A stretch of 64,000 nt of DNA from Micromonospora echinofusca (GTDB lineage Bacteria; Actinomycetota; Actinomycetes; Mycobacteriales; Micromonosporaceae). A model generated the notes under the pieces. The model ran no database searches, was not told the DNA's origin, and saw only the letters and a program-made list of their open reading frames with translations. Shown here in pieces: positions 9,548 through 17,685 of the stretch (within the stretch, counting starts at the first letter, position 1; each line of letters starts with the position of its first letter). The DNA lies in assembly GCF_900091445.1 (NCBI RefSeq), contig NZ_LT607733.1, positions 3,240,501 to 3,304,500 of the forward strand, in the 5' to 3' direction. A program made the translations under genes and the position numbers.

Positions 9548-10912
9548 TCAGAAGACGTACAGGTCCAGGGCGATCCCGTCCGGTCCCCCGGAGTGGCTGA
9601 CCGCCACCCAGTCGTCCCCGGCGCCGGCGAGCCAACCGGGATACCGGCCCAGCTGGCGGCCGGTCGACACGTCGTGGACGAGCACGACCGGCCGCTGCTC
9701 GACCGCGCCGCTGACCGCCACGAGGCGTCGGGTCACGCTCGACCGCCAGCTCGCCGAGCTGCCGGCCAACCCCGGATCCGGCGCGCTCCACCGCGTCGCG
9801 CCGGTCGCCGCGTCGAGCAGGGCCAGCTCGCCGCCGTCGGCGGTGCGCCGCACCAGCACCGACCGGTCGTCCCCGTCGACCGGCACACCGGGGGTGGCGG
9901 CCTCCCACTGCGTCTTTCCGGTGCGCAGGTCCACCGCCTGGGGCCGGCCGGCGGCGGTGACCGCGACGAGCCGGGTACCGGCCCCGATCATGGTCAGGCC
10001 GCTGCGGTCGTGCGCCAGCCGCTTGACACACTCGCCGTCCTCGCGACGCCCGCTGAAGACCTCGCCGGACCAGCCCCCGGCGCCGGTGGCCGCGTCGACG
10101 GTGGCGATGTCGACCGTGCACCGCCGGTCGTCGCGGGGCGGATCGTGGTCGGTGGTCACCAGCAGGCCACCGGCGACGAAGCCGTGCCAGGCGCGGCTCG
10201 GCAACCGGCCGGCACCGGCTTTGCCGGTGGTGGCCGCGACGGTGGTGTAGGTGCGCCCGTCCAGCCGCACCGCCACGTACCGCCCGGTGGGCGCGGCATG
10301 CGGCGCGCGGACGCCGATCGCCTCGTCGGTCACCCGGGCGAACCGGTCGGCGGGCAGCTTCCACAGTTGACGACCGTCGCGCACGTCCCGGGCGACGACC
10401 ACACACTTCGCGGACCGTCCGGTGCCGACGCACGCCCGGTTGTAGACGTTCTGCTGCTGGACGACGACGTCCTGGGTGTCCTCCGCCCGCCAGCGGGTGG
10501 CCCCGGTGGCCGCGTCGAGCACCTCCAGCGGCCCGCCGTTGTTGGCGCTGACGACGATCAGGTCGCCCGCGACCGCGTACCGGTAGCTCACCGGGAACGG
10601 GTGACGCCACCGGTCCTGCCCCGTGGAGCGGTCCACCGCGCGCAGTTCCCGCCCGTCGGGCACGACGACGACCTGGCCGAGCTGCGTCAGCGGCTGGTCG
10701 ATCCGCCGGGCAGTCACCGACCAGACCGGCGGCCGGCTCTCCTGTTCCGCCTGGCCCTCGCTTCCGCGCAGGCTCTCCTGGGTCACCTCGACGCGCGGCG
10801 AAGGCCGCTCGGGCGGCTCCGCCCGGGGGCCGGTGCAGGCGGCGAGCCCGACGAGCAGACCCAGGGCTGCCCCTGCCAGGCTCCAACGGGGTGGGCGGTG
10901 CGACGGCGCCAA
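9548..10912 (-). CDS. PQQ-like beta-propeller repeat lipoprotein
   Basis: A 454-residue exported lipoprotein. Residues 1-26 are a lipoprotein signal (hydrophobic stretch SLAGAALGLLVGLAAC, lipobox LAAC with Cys26). The rest is a repeating beta-propeller with recurring blades of the form D-A-A-T-G-A-T-R-W and V-D-L-R-T-G-K-T-Q-W, typical of outer-face PQQ-binding-like proteins, most of which bind no PQQ. The TTG start at 10912 is preferred because GAGGGAGAG lies just upstream; an ORF start at 10963 adds 17 residues before the charged region. The role is unknown; such proteins often act as scaffolds or sensors on the outside of the membrane. It stands alone between two terminators. Confidence 0.75.
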   Translation of the reverse strand: MAPSHRPPRWSLAGAALGLLVGLAACTGPRAEPPERPSPRVEVTQESLRGSEGQAEQESRPPVWSVTARRIDQPLTQLGQVVVVPDGRELRAVDRSTGQDRWRHPFPVSYRYAVAGDLIVVSANNGGPLEVLDAATGATRWRAEDTQDVVVQQQNVYNRACVGTGRSAKCVVVARDVRDGRQLWKLPADRFARVTDEAIGVRAPHAAPTGRYVAVRLDGRTYTTVAATTGKAGAGRLPSRAWHGFVAGGLLVTTDHDPPRDDRRCTVDIATVDAATGAGGWSGEVFSGRREDGECVKRLAHDRSGLTMIGAGTRLVAVTAAGRPQAVDLRTGKTQWEAATPGVPVDGDDRSVLVRRTADGGELALLDAATGATRWSAPDPGLAGSSASWRSSVTRRLVAVSGAVEQRPVVLVHDVSTGRQLGRYPGWLAGAGDDWVAVSHSGGPDGIALDLYVF

Positions 10913-11027
10913 CGGTCTCTCCCTCGATCGACGGACGAGCCCCACCCTAGGAACCGCCCGCACGCCCGCCCCTACGAGGTGCGCGATCGGCGGCCGGCCG
11001 GGCGCCGGTGGGAGGGCGGGCGGGCAG

Positions 11028-11064
11028 CGGGAAGGGCCAGTCCCGGCGGAACTGGCCCTTCCCG
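11028..11064. terminator. Hairpin after the sugar-binding protein gene
   Basis: Perfect 14-bp arms (11028-11041 and 11051-11064, 9-nt loop) lie 21 nt past the stop of the leftward binding-protein gene and probably end the three-gene ABC operon. Confidence 0.75.
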
Positions 11065-11085
11065 ACGATCAGCGCGGTGCGGTGG

Positions 11086-12495
11086 TCAGCCGACCGACTT
11101 GTTGTAGCTGTCGATGGCGCCCTGCACGCTCGCCGCCGCGTCCTTCATGGCCTGCTCGGCCGGCTTGCTGCCGACGATGGCCGCCTCGAGGCCGTCCTCG
11201 GACGCCTTGCGGGCCTGCGGCATCACGCCCAGCAGGCAGCCGGCCGACGCGACCGACGGCGGCAGCGCGTGCAGCTGGTCGACGGCGGTGCGGAACTGGG
11301 GGAACTTCGCCATCCAGTCCTTGTCGATCTGCTCGTCGAGCGCCTTGGCGTTGATCGGCACGTACCCGGTGCTGGTGTGCCACTTGGCCTGCTCGACGGG
11401 CCCGGAGGCGAACTTCACGAACTCCCAGGCGGCCCGCTTCTCCTTGTCACTGTGGCCAACTCCGTTGATCCACAGCGAGGCGCCACCGATGATCGGTCCG
11501 CCCGTGGAGGAGGCGCTCACCTTCGGGTACGGGGCGGTGAGCACGGTGAACTTGCCCTTCGCGGCGTCGACGTAGCCGCGCAGCACGCTGGTGGACTCCA
11601 GGTGCATGGCGACGGTGCCCGACTTGAAGGCGGCCTGGGCGTCGTCGGTCTTGCGGCCGGTGTTGGTCGCGTAGCCGCCCTTCACCAGGTCCGTCCACCA
11701 CTGCGCGACGCGTACGGCCGTCTCCTGGTCGAACTGCACCTTCGTGGCCAGGCCCTTGCGCCCGTTGCCGTTGTCGCAGTACTCCTTGCCGTCGGTGGCG
11801 AGCAACTGCTCCACCAGCCAGCCGTAGATGGCGGCGTTGAAGCCGTACTGGACCGTCTTGCCGCTGGCGTCCTTGACGGTGAGCTTCTTCGCCAGCTCGC
11901 CGATCTCGGTGAGGTCCTTCGGCGGCTTCGTCGGGTCGAGGCCGGCCCGCTCGAACGCTTCCTTGTTGATGTAGAGCAGGGGCGTCGAGGAGTTGAACGG
12001 CATCGACCAGAGCTTGCCGTCGACCGAGTAGTAGCTGGCGATGTTGGGCTCGATGTCGCCGGCGTTGAAGCCGTCCTTCTCGATGAACTTGTGCATCGGC
12101 ACGACCTGCTTCGAGTCGACCATGAAGCGGCTGCCGATGTCGTAGATCTGCACCAGGGCCGGCGTGCTCTTCTGCTGCACCGACGCCTTGTACTTCGCGA
12201 TCGTCTCGTCGTAGCTTCCCTGGAAGACCGCCTTGACCTCGACCTTGCCGCCGCTCTGGGCGTTGAAGTCGGCCACCAACTGGTCGACGGCGGTGGCGTT
12301 GGCACCCTTCATCGCGTGCCAGAACTCGATCGTGGTCTTGTCCGTGGCCTTCTCCAGCACCTCGGCGCCGGGCGCGTCGAGCGCGCCACTGCCGCCGTCG
12401 GTGCCGGAGCCGGAGTCGCCGCAGGCGGTGAGCGCGGCGGCGGCCACGACGGCGACGATCGCCGCCGCGCTACGGCGGAGCCGAGGTCTTCTCAT
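11086..12495 (-). CDS. Extracellular solute-binding protein of a carbohydrate ABC importer (UgpB-like)
   Basis: A 469-residue lipoprotein that captures substrate outside the membrane for the two permeases encoded upstream. Residues 1-25 form a lipoprotein signal ending in LTAC (Cys25). The mature protein has the family 1 solute-binding pattern: T-I-E-F-W-H-A-M-K-G near residue 45, then VADFNAQSGGKVEV, and W-S-M-P-F-N-S-S-T-P-L-L-Y-I-N, which is close to glycerol-3-phosphate-binding UgpB and related sugar binders. The ATG at 12495 has AAAGGAG seven nt upstream. It is the last gene of the operon, 20 nt after the permease gene, and ends at a strong hairpin. No ATPase gene is present; the shared actinomycete MsiK-type ATPase usually serves such importers. 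Confidence 0.88.
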   Translation of the reverse strand: MRRPRLRRSAAAIVAVVAAAALTACGDSGSGTDGGSGALDAPGAEVLEKATDKTTIEFWHAMKGANATAVDQLVADFNAQSGGKVEVKAVFQGSYDETIAKYKASVQQKSTPALVQIYDIGSRFMVDSKQVVPMHKFIEKDGFNAGDIEPNIASYYSVDGKLWSMPFNSSTPLLYINKEAFERAGLDPTKPPKDLTEIGELAKKLTVKDASGKTVQYGFNAAIYGWLVEQLLATDGKEYCDNGNGRKGLATKVQFDQETAVRVAQWWTDLVKGGYATNTGRKTDDAQAAFKSGTVAMHLESTSVLRGYVDAAKGKFTVLTAPYPKVSASSTGGPIIGGASLWINGVGHSDKEKRAAWEFVKFASGPVEQAKWHTSTGYVPINAKALDEQIDKDWMAKFPQFRTAVDQLHALPPSVASAGCLLGVMPQARKASEDGLEAAIVGSKPAEQAMKDAAASVQGAIDSYNKSVG

Positions 12496-12515
12496 GGGTT
12501 CTCCTTTTCGATGGT

Positions 12516-13346
12516 TCAACGCAGCGCCCCGGCGGTCAGCCCGCGGACGATGTAGCGCTGGCCGAAGATGACGACGGCCAGTGTGGGTAGCAGCGACAAC
12601 GCGACGCCGGCGAGGACGAGACCCGGCTGCGCCGCCTCGGCGTCGTTGAGCTGGGAGATGCCGATCTGCAGCGTCTGGAACTCGGTGTCGCGGATGAGGA
12701 TCAGCGGCCAGAAGTACTGGTTCCACGCCGAGAGGAAGACGTAGACCCCGACCGCCGCGATGGAGGGCTTGGACAGCGGCACGATGACCCGCCACAGCAA
12801 GCGCCAGTGGCCGCACCCGTCGATCACGGCGGCGTCGCGCAGCTCGGTCGGGAACTGAAGGAACGCCTGCCGCAGCAGGAACGTGCCGAACGCCGAGGCG
12901 AGGAACGGCAGCACCAGGCCGAGGTAGGTCAGCCCGCCGCGCGTCAGGCCCCAGTCGGAGATGGCCAGGTAGTTGGGGATGATGATCGCTTCCCACGGCA
13001 CCATGAGGGTGGCGAGGAAGAGGCTGAACGTCGCCGCCTTCGCCGGCAGGCGGAGGAACGCGAAGGCGTACGCGGCGAAGATGCTGGTGACGACCTGCGC
13101 CACCGTGATGACGCCGGCCTGCACGGCGGAGTTGGCGTAGAAGCGGCCGAGCGGCACCGAGCTGAACACGTCGGTGACGTTCTGCCAGTGCAGCGCGCTC
13201 GGCACCAGCGCGGGCGGGTAGGTCGCCAGGTCGCCGGGGCCCATCACGGCGCCGACGAAGCCGTAGTAGACCGGGAAGAGCACGGGGATCGCCGCCAGGC
13301 CGAGCACGACGTAGACGGCGATCCGCCCGAGGTTGAGCTTTTTCAT
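12516..13346 (-). CDS. Carbohydrate ABC transporter permease (UgpE/MalG-like)
   Basis: A 276-residue integral membrane permease with six predicted helices. It carries the binding-protein-dependent transport signature (the EAA loop): L-R-D-A-A-V-I-D-G-C-G at about residues 185-195, where the ATPase docks. The N-terminal K-K-L-N-L-G-R then V-Y-V-V-L-G-L-A-A-I-P-V-L-F-P is typical of the MalG/UgpE half. Its ATG at 13346 overlaps the stop of the preceding permease by 4 nt, so the two are translationally coupled and likely form a heterodimeric channel. Confidence 0.9.
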   Translation of the reverse strand: MKKLNLGRIAVYVVLGLAAIPVLFPVYYGFVGAVMGPGDLATYPPALVPSALHWQNVTDVFSSVPLGRFYANSAVQAGVITVAQVVTSIFAAYAFAFLRLPAKAATFSLFLATLMVPWEAIIIPNYLAISDWGLTRGGLTYLGLVLPFLASAFGTFLLRQAFLQFPTELRDAAVIDGCGHWRLLWRVIVPLSKPSIAAVGVYVFLSAWNQYFWPLILIRDTEFQTLQIGISQLNDAEAAQPGLVLAGVALSLLPTLAVVIFGQRYIVRGLTAGALR

Positions 13347-14308
13347 CGGTAGTGGACCCGCCGTTCGAGGACGCCGAATTGGACGGCCGTGCAGCCGAGC
13401 ATGATGACCAGCAGCACGACGGCCTGCGCGCTGGCCGCGCCGAAGTCGGAGGAGCCGAAGGCGAACGCCTTCTCGTAGATCGAGTAGACCAGGGTCGTCG
13501 TGGCCTGGTCCGGCCCGCCCTTGGTCAGGATGTGGATCTGCCCGAAGCTCTGCAGCGCGTGGATCGTGGAGACCACGACGAGGAAGAACAGCTGCGGGGA
13601 GAGCAGCGGCACGGTGATCCGTGTCGCCAGCCGCCAGCCGGTCGCGCCGTCCAGCCGCGCCGCCTCGACCACCTCGGGCGAGATCGCCGAAACCCCGGCG
13701 GAGAGCACGAGGATGTTGTAGCCGAAGTTCATCCACACCGTCGCGGCGCAGACGGCGGGCAGCGCGATCGACGGGTCGGTGAGCCAGTTGACCCGGTCGA
13801 TGCCGAGGGAGCCGAGCAGGCCGTTCGCCACCCCGATCGCCGGGTTGTAGATGACGGCGAAGATGACCGACGCGGTCGCCACCGAGAACGCGAACGGCAG
13901 CGCGAACGCGGTGCGCAGCGCCCGTACGCCCCGGATGCGCGCCTCCAGCAGCAGCACCACGAACAGCGCGCCCAGCACGGCCGGCACCACCGAGAAGAGC
14001 GTGAACAGCGCCGTCGTGGCCAACACCCCGCCGAACTCCCCGGACAGCATGTCCCGGTAGTGCGCCGCGCCGACGTACTCGGACGCGGCACCGAAGATGT
14101 CGTTGCCGTGCACCGACAGGTACAGGGTCCGCCCGAGCGGCCAGAACACGAACAGGGCGAAGACCCCCACCGAGGGCAGCAGCATCAGCCACGCGAGACC
14201 GGACTCGCTGAAGCGGGCGCGCCGCACCTGTCGGGCGGTGGAGGGCGTGGATTCGGAGGTCAGGGAGCGTTCGCCCGGTGGCGCGCTGACGGTGGAAGGG
14301 GGAGGCAC
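13343..14308 (-). CDS. Sugar ABC transporter permease (UgpA/MalF-like)
   Basis: A 321-residue membrane permease, first gene of the importer operon. After an N-terminal cytoplasmic stretch of some 35 residues come six helices, starting GLAWLMLLPSVGVFALFVFW. The EAA loop reads V-V-E-A-A-R-L-D-G-A-T-G (about residues 214-225), as in MalF/UgpA partners. Start at the GTG at 14308 is tentative: only a weak AGGG precedes it, and the first residues are low-complexity. Upstream lies a 14-bp palindrome that could be the operator. Confidence 0.85.
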   Translation of the reverse strand: MPPPSTVSAPPGERSLTSESTPSTARQVRRARFSESGLAWLMLLPSVGVFALFVFWPLGRTLYLSVHGNDIFGAASEYVGAAHYRDMLSGEFGGVLATTALFTLFSVVPAVLGALFVVLLLEARIRGVRALRTAFALPFAFSVATASVIFAVIYNPAIGVANGLLGSLGIDRVNWLTDPSIALPAVCAATVWMNFGYNILVLSAGVSAISPEVVEAARLDGATGWRLATRITVPLLSPQLFFLVVVSTIHALQSFGQIHILTKGGPDQATTTLVYSIYEKAFAFGSSDFGAASAQAVVLLVIMLGCTAVQFGVLERRVHYR

Positions 14309-14385
14309 CGCAGCACCCTACCAACGGCATTGAGGGATAGACATCATTTGGGGCGTGATGTGCCGTCAGCGCGGGAGCGGGAGCC

Positions 14386-14399
14386 GCCGAAGATTCGGC
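14386..14399. promoter_or_regulatory. Palindrome upstream of the ABC operon
   Basis: GCCGAA-GA-TTCGGC, a perfect inverted repeat 77 nt upstream of the first permease gene, in the 293-bp region shared with the rightward ion-channel gene. Its position suits an operator, but no regulator gene is adjacent. Nothing else recognisable occupies this intergenic stretch. Confidence 0.3.
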
Positions 14400-14601
14400 A
14401 CTTGACGCAAACGGGCGGTCAGGGCGCGACCGAGCCCCTACGGTCGGTTGTCGACAACGTCGCGACCACCGGCCCGAGGAGCCAGATCATGCGGACGATC
14501 GTGACCAGTGGGAGGCAAGGGTACGGTGCCCGCTGCCGGCGGGACGCGTCGCGGGCGGTCCGGCCCGCTCCCGCCGTTGCCGAGACCCATCCCTGTGGTG
14601 C

Positions 14602-15351
14602 GTGAGCGTGTCGGCCGGGCACTCCGACGGAGACGGCGACCGCCCCCAGCGTGAGGGCGGACGTGCCGCCCGGGCGCACAACCGTCGAGAGGACGGTTCC
14701 CGTCTCGACGATCTCACCGACCGGCTCGACAAGCCGATGGGGATCCTCGGCCTCCTGTTCCTGCTGTTGGTGCTCGTGCAGGCGTTCACCCGCGACGAGC
14801 CGCTCAGCACCATCCTCACCATCATCAGTTGGATCCTGTGGGCCGTGTTCGTGGCGGAGTTCGCCCTGCGTGCCTGGCTGTACCGACACCGCGCCCGACA
14901 GTTCTGGCAGCGGAACTGGTGGCAGGTGATCTTCCTCGCCGTACCCTTCCTGCGGTTCGCCCGCGCGGCCATCGCGCTTCGCGCCGCCCGGGGAGCCGGA
15001 GTGGTCGCCGCCGCCGTACGCGGCTCCCGCTCGGCGGGCCGACTGCTCACCGACCGGCTGGCCTGGCTCGCCGTCGTGACGGTGACGGTCATCCTGGCCG
15101 CCGGGCAGTTGCTGACGCTCACCGGCTCCTACCCGACCCACGGGCGGGCCCTGCACGCTGCCGCGCTCACCACCATCACCGGCGTGCCGCTCGGCGCCAC
15201 CGACACGTTCGCGCAGATACTCGAACTGGTGCTGGCCGTCTATTCCGTGGTGGTGTTCGGCACCCTCGCCGGCGCCGTCGGGGCGTACTTCCTCAGCCAC
15301 GGGCGCACCGCCGACGAGCCCGTACGGCAGGACCCCGAGCCGGAGCGGTGA
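14602..15351 (+). CDS. Voltage-gated-ion-channel-like membrane protein
   Basis: A 249-residue membrane protein with the layout of small bacterial ion-transport proteins. It has a charged N-terminus (1-45), helices at about 47-62 and 72-93, further helical segments at 110-120 and 153-172, a re-entrant pore-like stretch around 185-200, and a last helix (F-A-Q-I-L-E-L-V-L-A-V-Y-S-V-V-V-F-G-T). The pore region reads A-A-L-T-T-I-T-G-V-P-L-G, aligned in place with the T-x-G-Y-G-D filter of potassium channels but without GYG. It may conduct another ion or be a sensor; function is not assignable. The GTG at 14602 is one of several possible starts and is weakly supported. It is monocistronic. Confidence 0.6.
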   Translation: MSVSAGHSDGDGDRPQREGGRAARAHNRREDGSRLDDLTDRLDKPMGILGLLFLLLVLVQAFTRDEPLSTILTIISWILWAVFVAEFALRAWLYRHRARQFWQRNWWQVIFLAVPFLRFARAAIALRAARGAGVVAAAVRGSRSAGRLLTDRLAWLAVVTVTVILAAGQLLTLTGSYPTHGRALHAAALTTITGVPLGATDTFAQILELVLAVYSVVVFGTLAGAVGAYFLSHGRTADEPVRQDPEPER

Positions 15352-15441
15352 GCGGCCCGGAACCTTCAGTGCCGAGCACCGACGCCGATGTCACTGCGCG
15401 GGCAGTTCCGGGCCTCGCGCGTTCGTCCATCGTGAGATATC

Positions 15442-15447
15442 TATAAT
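15442..15447 (+). promoter_or_regulatory. TATAAT -10 box, leaderless promoter of the truncated SDR gene
   Basis: A perfect TATAAT lies 6 nt before the ATG at 15454, the usual geometry for leaderless actinobacterial transcripts. It directly follows a small palindrome AGATATCT (15435-15442). The -35 region is not recognisable. Confidence 0.5.
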
Positions 15448-15453
15448 TCCGCC

Positions 15454-16020
15454 ATGAGTGGTGGTTCCCGGTCGCTGGCCGGCAGACGGGTCCTCGTCAC
15501 CGGTGGCGCCCGCGGGATCGGTGCCGCGCTGGCCCGTCGGTTGCACCAGCGGGGCGCCAGGGTCGCCGTCGTCGGGTTGGAGCCCGAGTTGCTGGCCGAC
15601 GTGTCGGCGGCGTGCGGCGACGCCCCGTGGAGCAGCTGCGACGTCCGCTCCCGAGCCCAGGTCGACGCTGCGGTCGAGATGGCGGTGGACCGGCTCGGCG
15701 GGCTCGACGTCGTCGTGGCCAACGCCGGGGTCGCCGCCCAACTGCCGCTGGTCGGCGGCGACCCGGACGTGTTCGAGCGGACAAACGGCGTCAACGTCCT
15801 CGGCACCTACCACACCCTGCGCGCCGCAGCCCCGCACATCAGCCACCCGAACGGCTACGCGCTGGTGATCGCGTCACTCGCCGCGGCGGTGCACGCGCCG
15901 CAGCTCGGTGCGTACCGCGCCCGGCACTGCCGGGCTCGACGCACGACCTCACCGCCTGGGGAATGTCCCCGATGGTGGAACTCGGGGGCGGCTGCGGACA
16001 GGTACAGATGTGACAGCTGA
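15454..16020 (+). pseudogene. SDR family oxidoreductase, C-terminally truncated
   Basis: The N-terminal 150 residues are a clear short-chain dehydrogenase: nucleotide motif TGGARGIG (residues 16-23), the D-V-R strand near 64, and the VVVANAGVA motif near 89-97, then V-I-A-S-L-A-A with the catalytic serine. Homology stops right after H-A-P-Q-L-G-A-Y. The YxxxK lysine and the whole C-terminal third are missing, replaced by about 37 unrelated Arg/Pro-rich residues running into the sigma gene. A full SDR is 250-300 residues; this frame has 188. The break lies near 15915, beside a 7-bp inverted repeat. It is probably inactive, although its TATAAT promoter is intact. It may be the remnant of a deletion or insertion that brought in the sigma operon. 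Confidence 0.75.
15919..15935. repeat. Inverted repeat at the SDR break point
   Basis: GCCCGGC-ACT-GCCGGGC, 7-bp arms, sits within a few bases of where the SDR homology ends. It may be a terminator-like hairpin brought in with the downstream segment or a scar of the rearrangement. Confidence 0.35.
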
Positions 16021-16594
16021 GATGCGGGTCCGGATCCGGGCCGGAGACACCGATGCGTTCGGTGAGCTCTTCGATGAGCATGCCGATGCGGTCTATCGGC
16101 ATGCGGTGTGGAGTGGGGATGATCCGGTTCAGGCCGAGGATGTGGTGTCGCTGACCTTCCTTGAGGCGTGGCGAATTCGCGAATCCTTGCATCCGGATGG
16201 AGACAGCCTGCGGCCGTGGCTGCTCGGGATCGCCACCAATGTACTGCGCAATCGCAGGCGGGCTGCGCGCCGGCACCGGGAGGCATTGCGGCGATTGCCC
16301 GTACGCGACACCGTCCCGGACTTCGCTGACGAGGTGGTCGCCCGGATGCACGATGCCGGCCAGGTGGCTGCGGTCATGGCGGGACTGCGGGCGCTGCGCC
16401 GGGCGGACCGGGAGGTGTTCCTGCTCTGCGTGTGGTCGCAACTGGACTACGCGGCGGCGGCCGAGGCGCTGGGTGTACCCGTCGGGACCGTGCGTTCGCG
16501 GCTGTCGCGGGCCCGGACCCGGCTGCGGGTGCTGGCACAGCAGGAGATGGCGCGTACCCGAATGATCCCCGTCGAGCAGGGAGAGTACCGATGA
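16010..16594 (+). CDS. ECF-type RNA polymerase sigma factor
   Basis: A 194-residue sigma-70 family protein with region 2 (residues about 8-75: D-A-F-G-E-L-F-D-E-H-A-D-A-V-Y-R-H, then the A-E-D-V-V-S-L-T-F-L-E-A-W helix that binds the -10 element) and region 4 (about 120-180: A-L-R-R-A-D-R-E-V-F-L-L-C, then the HTH Y-A-A-A-A-E-A-L-G-V-P-V-G-T-V-R-S-R-L-S-R-A-R). The GTG at 16010 is chosen for its nearby GGACAGG and the match with family N-termini; the next in-frame ATG is at 16022. A GGAACT at 15977 resembles an ECF -35 box, so autoregulation is possible. The stop overlaps the next gene by 4 nt, pairing it with a CU044_5270 protein that replaces the usual anti-sigma factor. Confidence 0.85.
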   Translation: MTAEMRVRIRAGDTDAFGELFDEHADAVYRHAVWSGDDPVQAEDVVSLTFLEAWRIRESLHPDGDSLRPWLLGIATNVLRNRRRAARRHREALRRLPVRDTVPDFADEVVARMHDAGQVAAVMAGLRALRRADREVFLLCVWSQLDYAAAAEALGVPVGTVRSRLSRARTRLRVLAQQEMARTRMIPVEQGEYR

Positions 16595-17523
16595 GTGAGC
16601 CCACCGCCCCCCAGGTGCCGGCCATGTCGGCGCTGCGCCGGCAGGCACTGCGGCATCATCTGATGAACGAGATCGAGCGGCCGGCCCGGCGGCCACGGCG
16701 GATGCTGGTGCTCGCGCCCGCGGCCGGCGTGCTGGCGGTCGCGGTTGCGGCCGGGGCGATCGCCCAGCCGTGGGCGCCAGACAGCGCGCCGCTGATCGTG
16801 ACGGTAGAGCAGGGCGATCGCAGCGGCGCGACGTTGTTGCTCAACCGGATGGCCGCAGCGGCCGCCGACACGCCAGACCCAACATCCGGCGAGGGAGAGT
16901 ACGTCTACATCAGGAGCCGGGGTGCGTTCGCCGAACTGGGTGACGGCCCGGCGCGGCTGCAGCCGGTGCACGAACGGGAGATTTGGATCCCGCGGAACGA
17001 GCGCGGTGACGGCTTGCTCCGCCAGCCGTTCCTCAACGTACCGATCATCGGTGTGATCCCGGAGCGGGAGACGCTCACGGACGTGACGCCGAACGCGGCA
17101 CTCGTAGATTTGCCCAGCAATCCGGACGCCCTGTTGGAAAAGCTCTACCGGGAGCGCGACGAGCGTGGCAGAGGCAACAGCCGCGACGGCGCGGCGTTTA
17201 CCGCGATCGGCGACATCCTGCGTGAGTCGCTGGTACCGCCACAGACGACTGTCGCGCTCTACCAGGCCGCGGCGAAGATTCCGGGGGTCGAGGTGGTCCG
17301 CGGGGTCACGGACGCGGCCGGGCGGCGGGGGGTGGCTGTCGCGCACACCGAGCGGAGCCAGCGCAAAGAGTGGATCTTCGATGAACAAACGTACGAATAC
17401 CTCGGTGAGCGCAGTTACCTCGTGGCGGACACCGCCGACGGGCCGGCGGGGACGGTGCTGGGCACGACTGCGGTGCTGCAGCGAGCCGTGGTGTCGAACC
17501 TCGGACAGCGCCCAGAGAGGTAG
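16591..17523 (+). CDS. CU044_5270 family membrane-anchored protein
   Basis: A 310-residue protein with a short cytosolic N-terminus, one transmembrane helix (about residues 37-55, L-V-L-A-P-A-A-G-V-L-A-V-A-V-A-A-G) and a large extracytoplasmic domain. The domain features Y-V-Y-I-R-S-R then E-I-W-I-P, and near the end R-R-G-V-A-V-A-H-T-E with E-W-I-F-D-E-Q-T-Y-E-Y-L-G, the hallmark of the CU044_5270 family. These proteins are encoded right behind ECF sigma genes in actinomycetes, and a role in signal-controlled sigma activity is often proposed but unproven. The ATG at 16591 overlaps the sigma stop codon (ATGA), so translation is coupled. Confidence 0.8.
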   Translation: MSEPTAPQVPAMSALRRQALRHHLMNEIERPARRPRRMLVLAPAAGVLAVAVAAGAIAQPWAPDSAPLIVTVEQGDRSGATLLLNRMAAAAADTPDPTSGEGEYVYIRSRGAFAELGDGPARLQPVHEREIWIPRNERGDGLLRQPFLNVPIIGVIPERETLTDVTPNAALVDLPSNPDALLEKLYRERDERGRGNSRDGAAFTAIGDILRESLVPPQTTVALYQAAAKIPGVEVVRGVTDAAGRRGVAVAHTERSQRKEWIFDEQTYEYLGERSYLVADTADGPAGTVLGTTAVLQRAVVSNLGQRPER

Positions 17524-17617
17524 CTGCCCAGCAAACCGGCGCAATCGATGCTCTTGCGAGCCGCTCACGAATTGCAGGACCGGCTCGCACCATGTTGCGA
17601 AACGTCCTACTCGTGGT

Positions 17618-17677
17618 TTAGATCGCCTTGCCTGGCTCCTTATCCCTGCCCCGGCACAACGCCTCGGCTGCTAGCGT
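17618..17677 (+). promoter_or_regulatory. Candidate promoters of the FGE-sulfatase-domain gene
   Basis: Two -10-like boxes precede the ATG at 17686. TAGCGT at 17672-17677 ends 8 nt before the ATG, as in leaderless promoters. Further up, TTAGAT at 17618-17623 follows TTGCGA (17595-17600) with a 17-nt spacer. Confidence 0.4.
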
Positions 17678-17685
17678 TCGGCGCC

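Noticed and set aside
9375..10886. A 503-codon leftward ORF overlapping the beta-propeller lipoprotein
   Set aside because: Arg/Gly-rich off-frame product; the lipobox and blade repeats are in the other frame.
15454..16020. Frameshift sequencing error in the SDR gene
   Set aside because: None of the other frames downstream resumes SDR homology (the sigma factor fills them), so a simple indel does not explain the loss.
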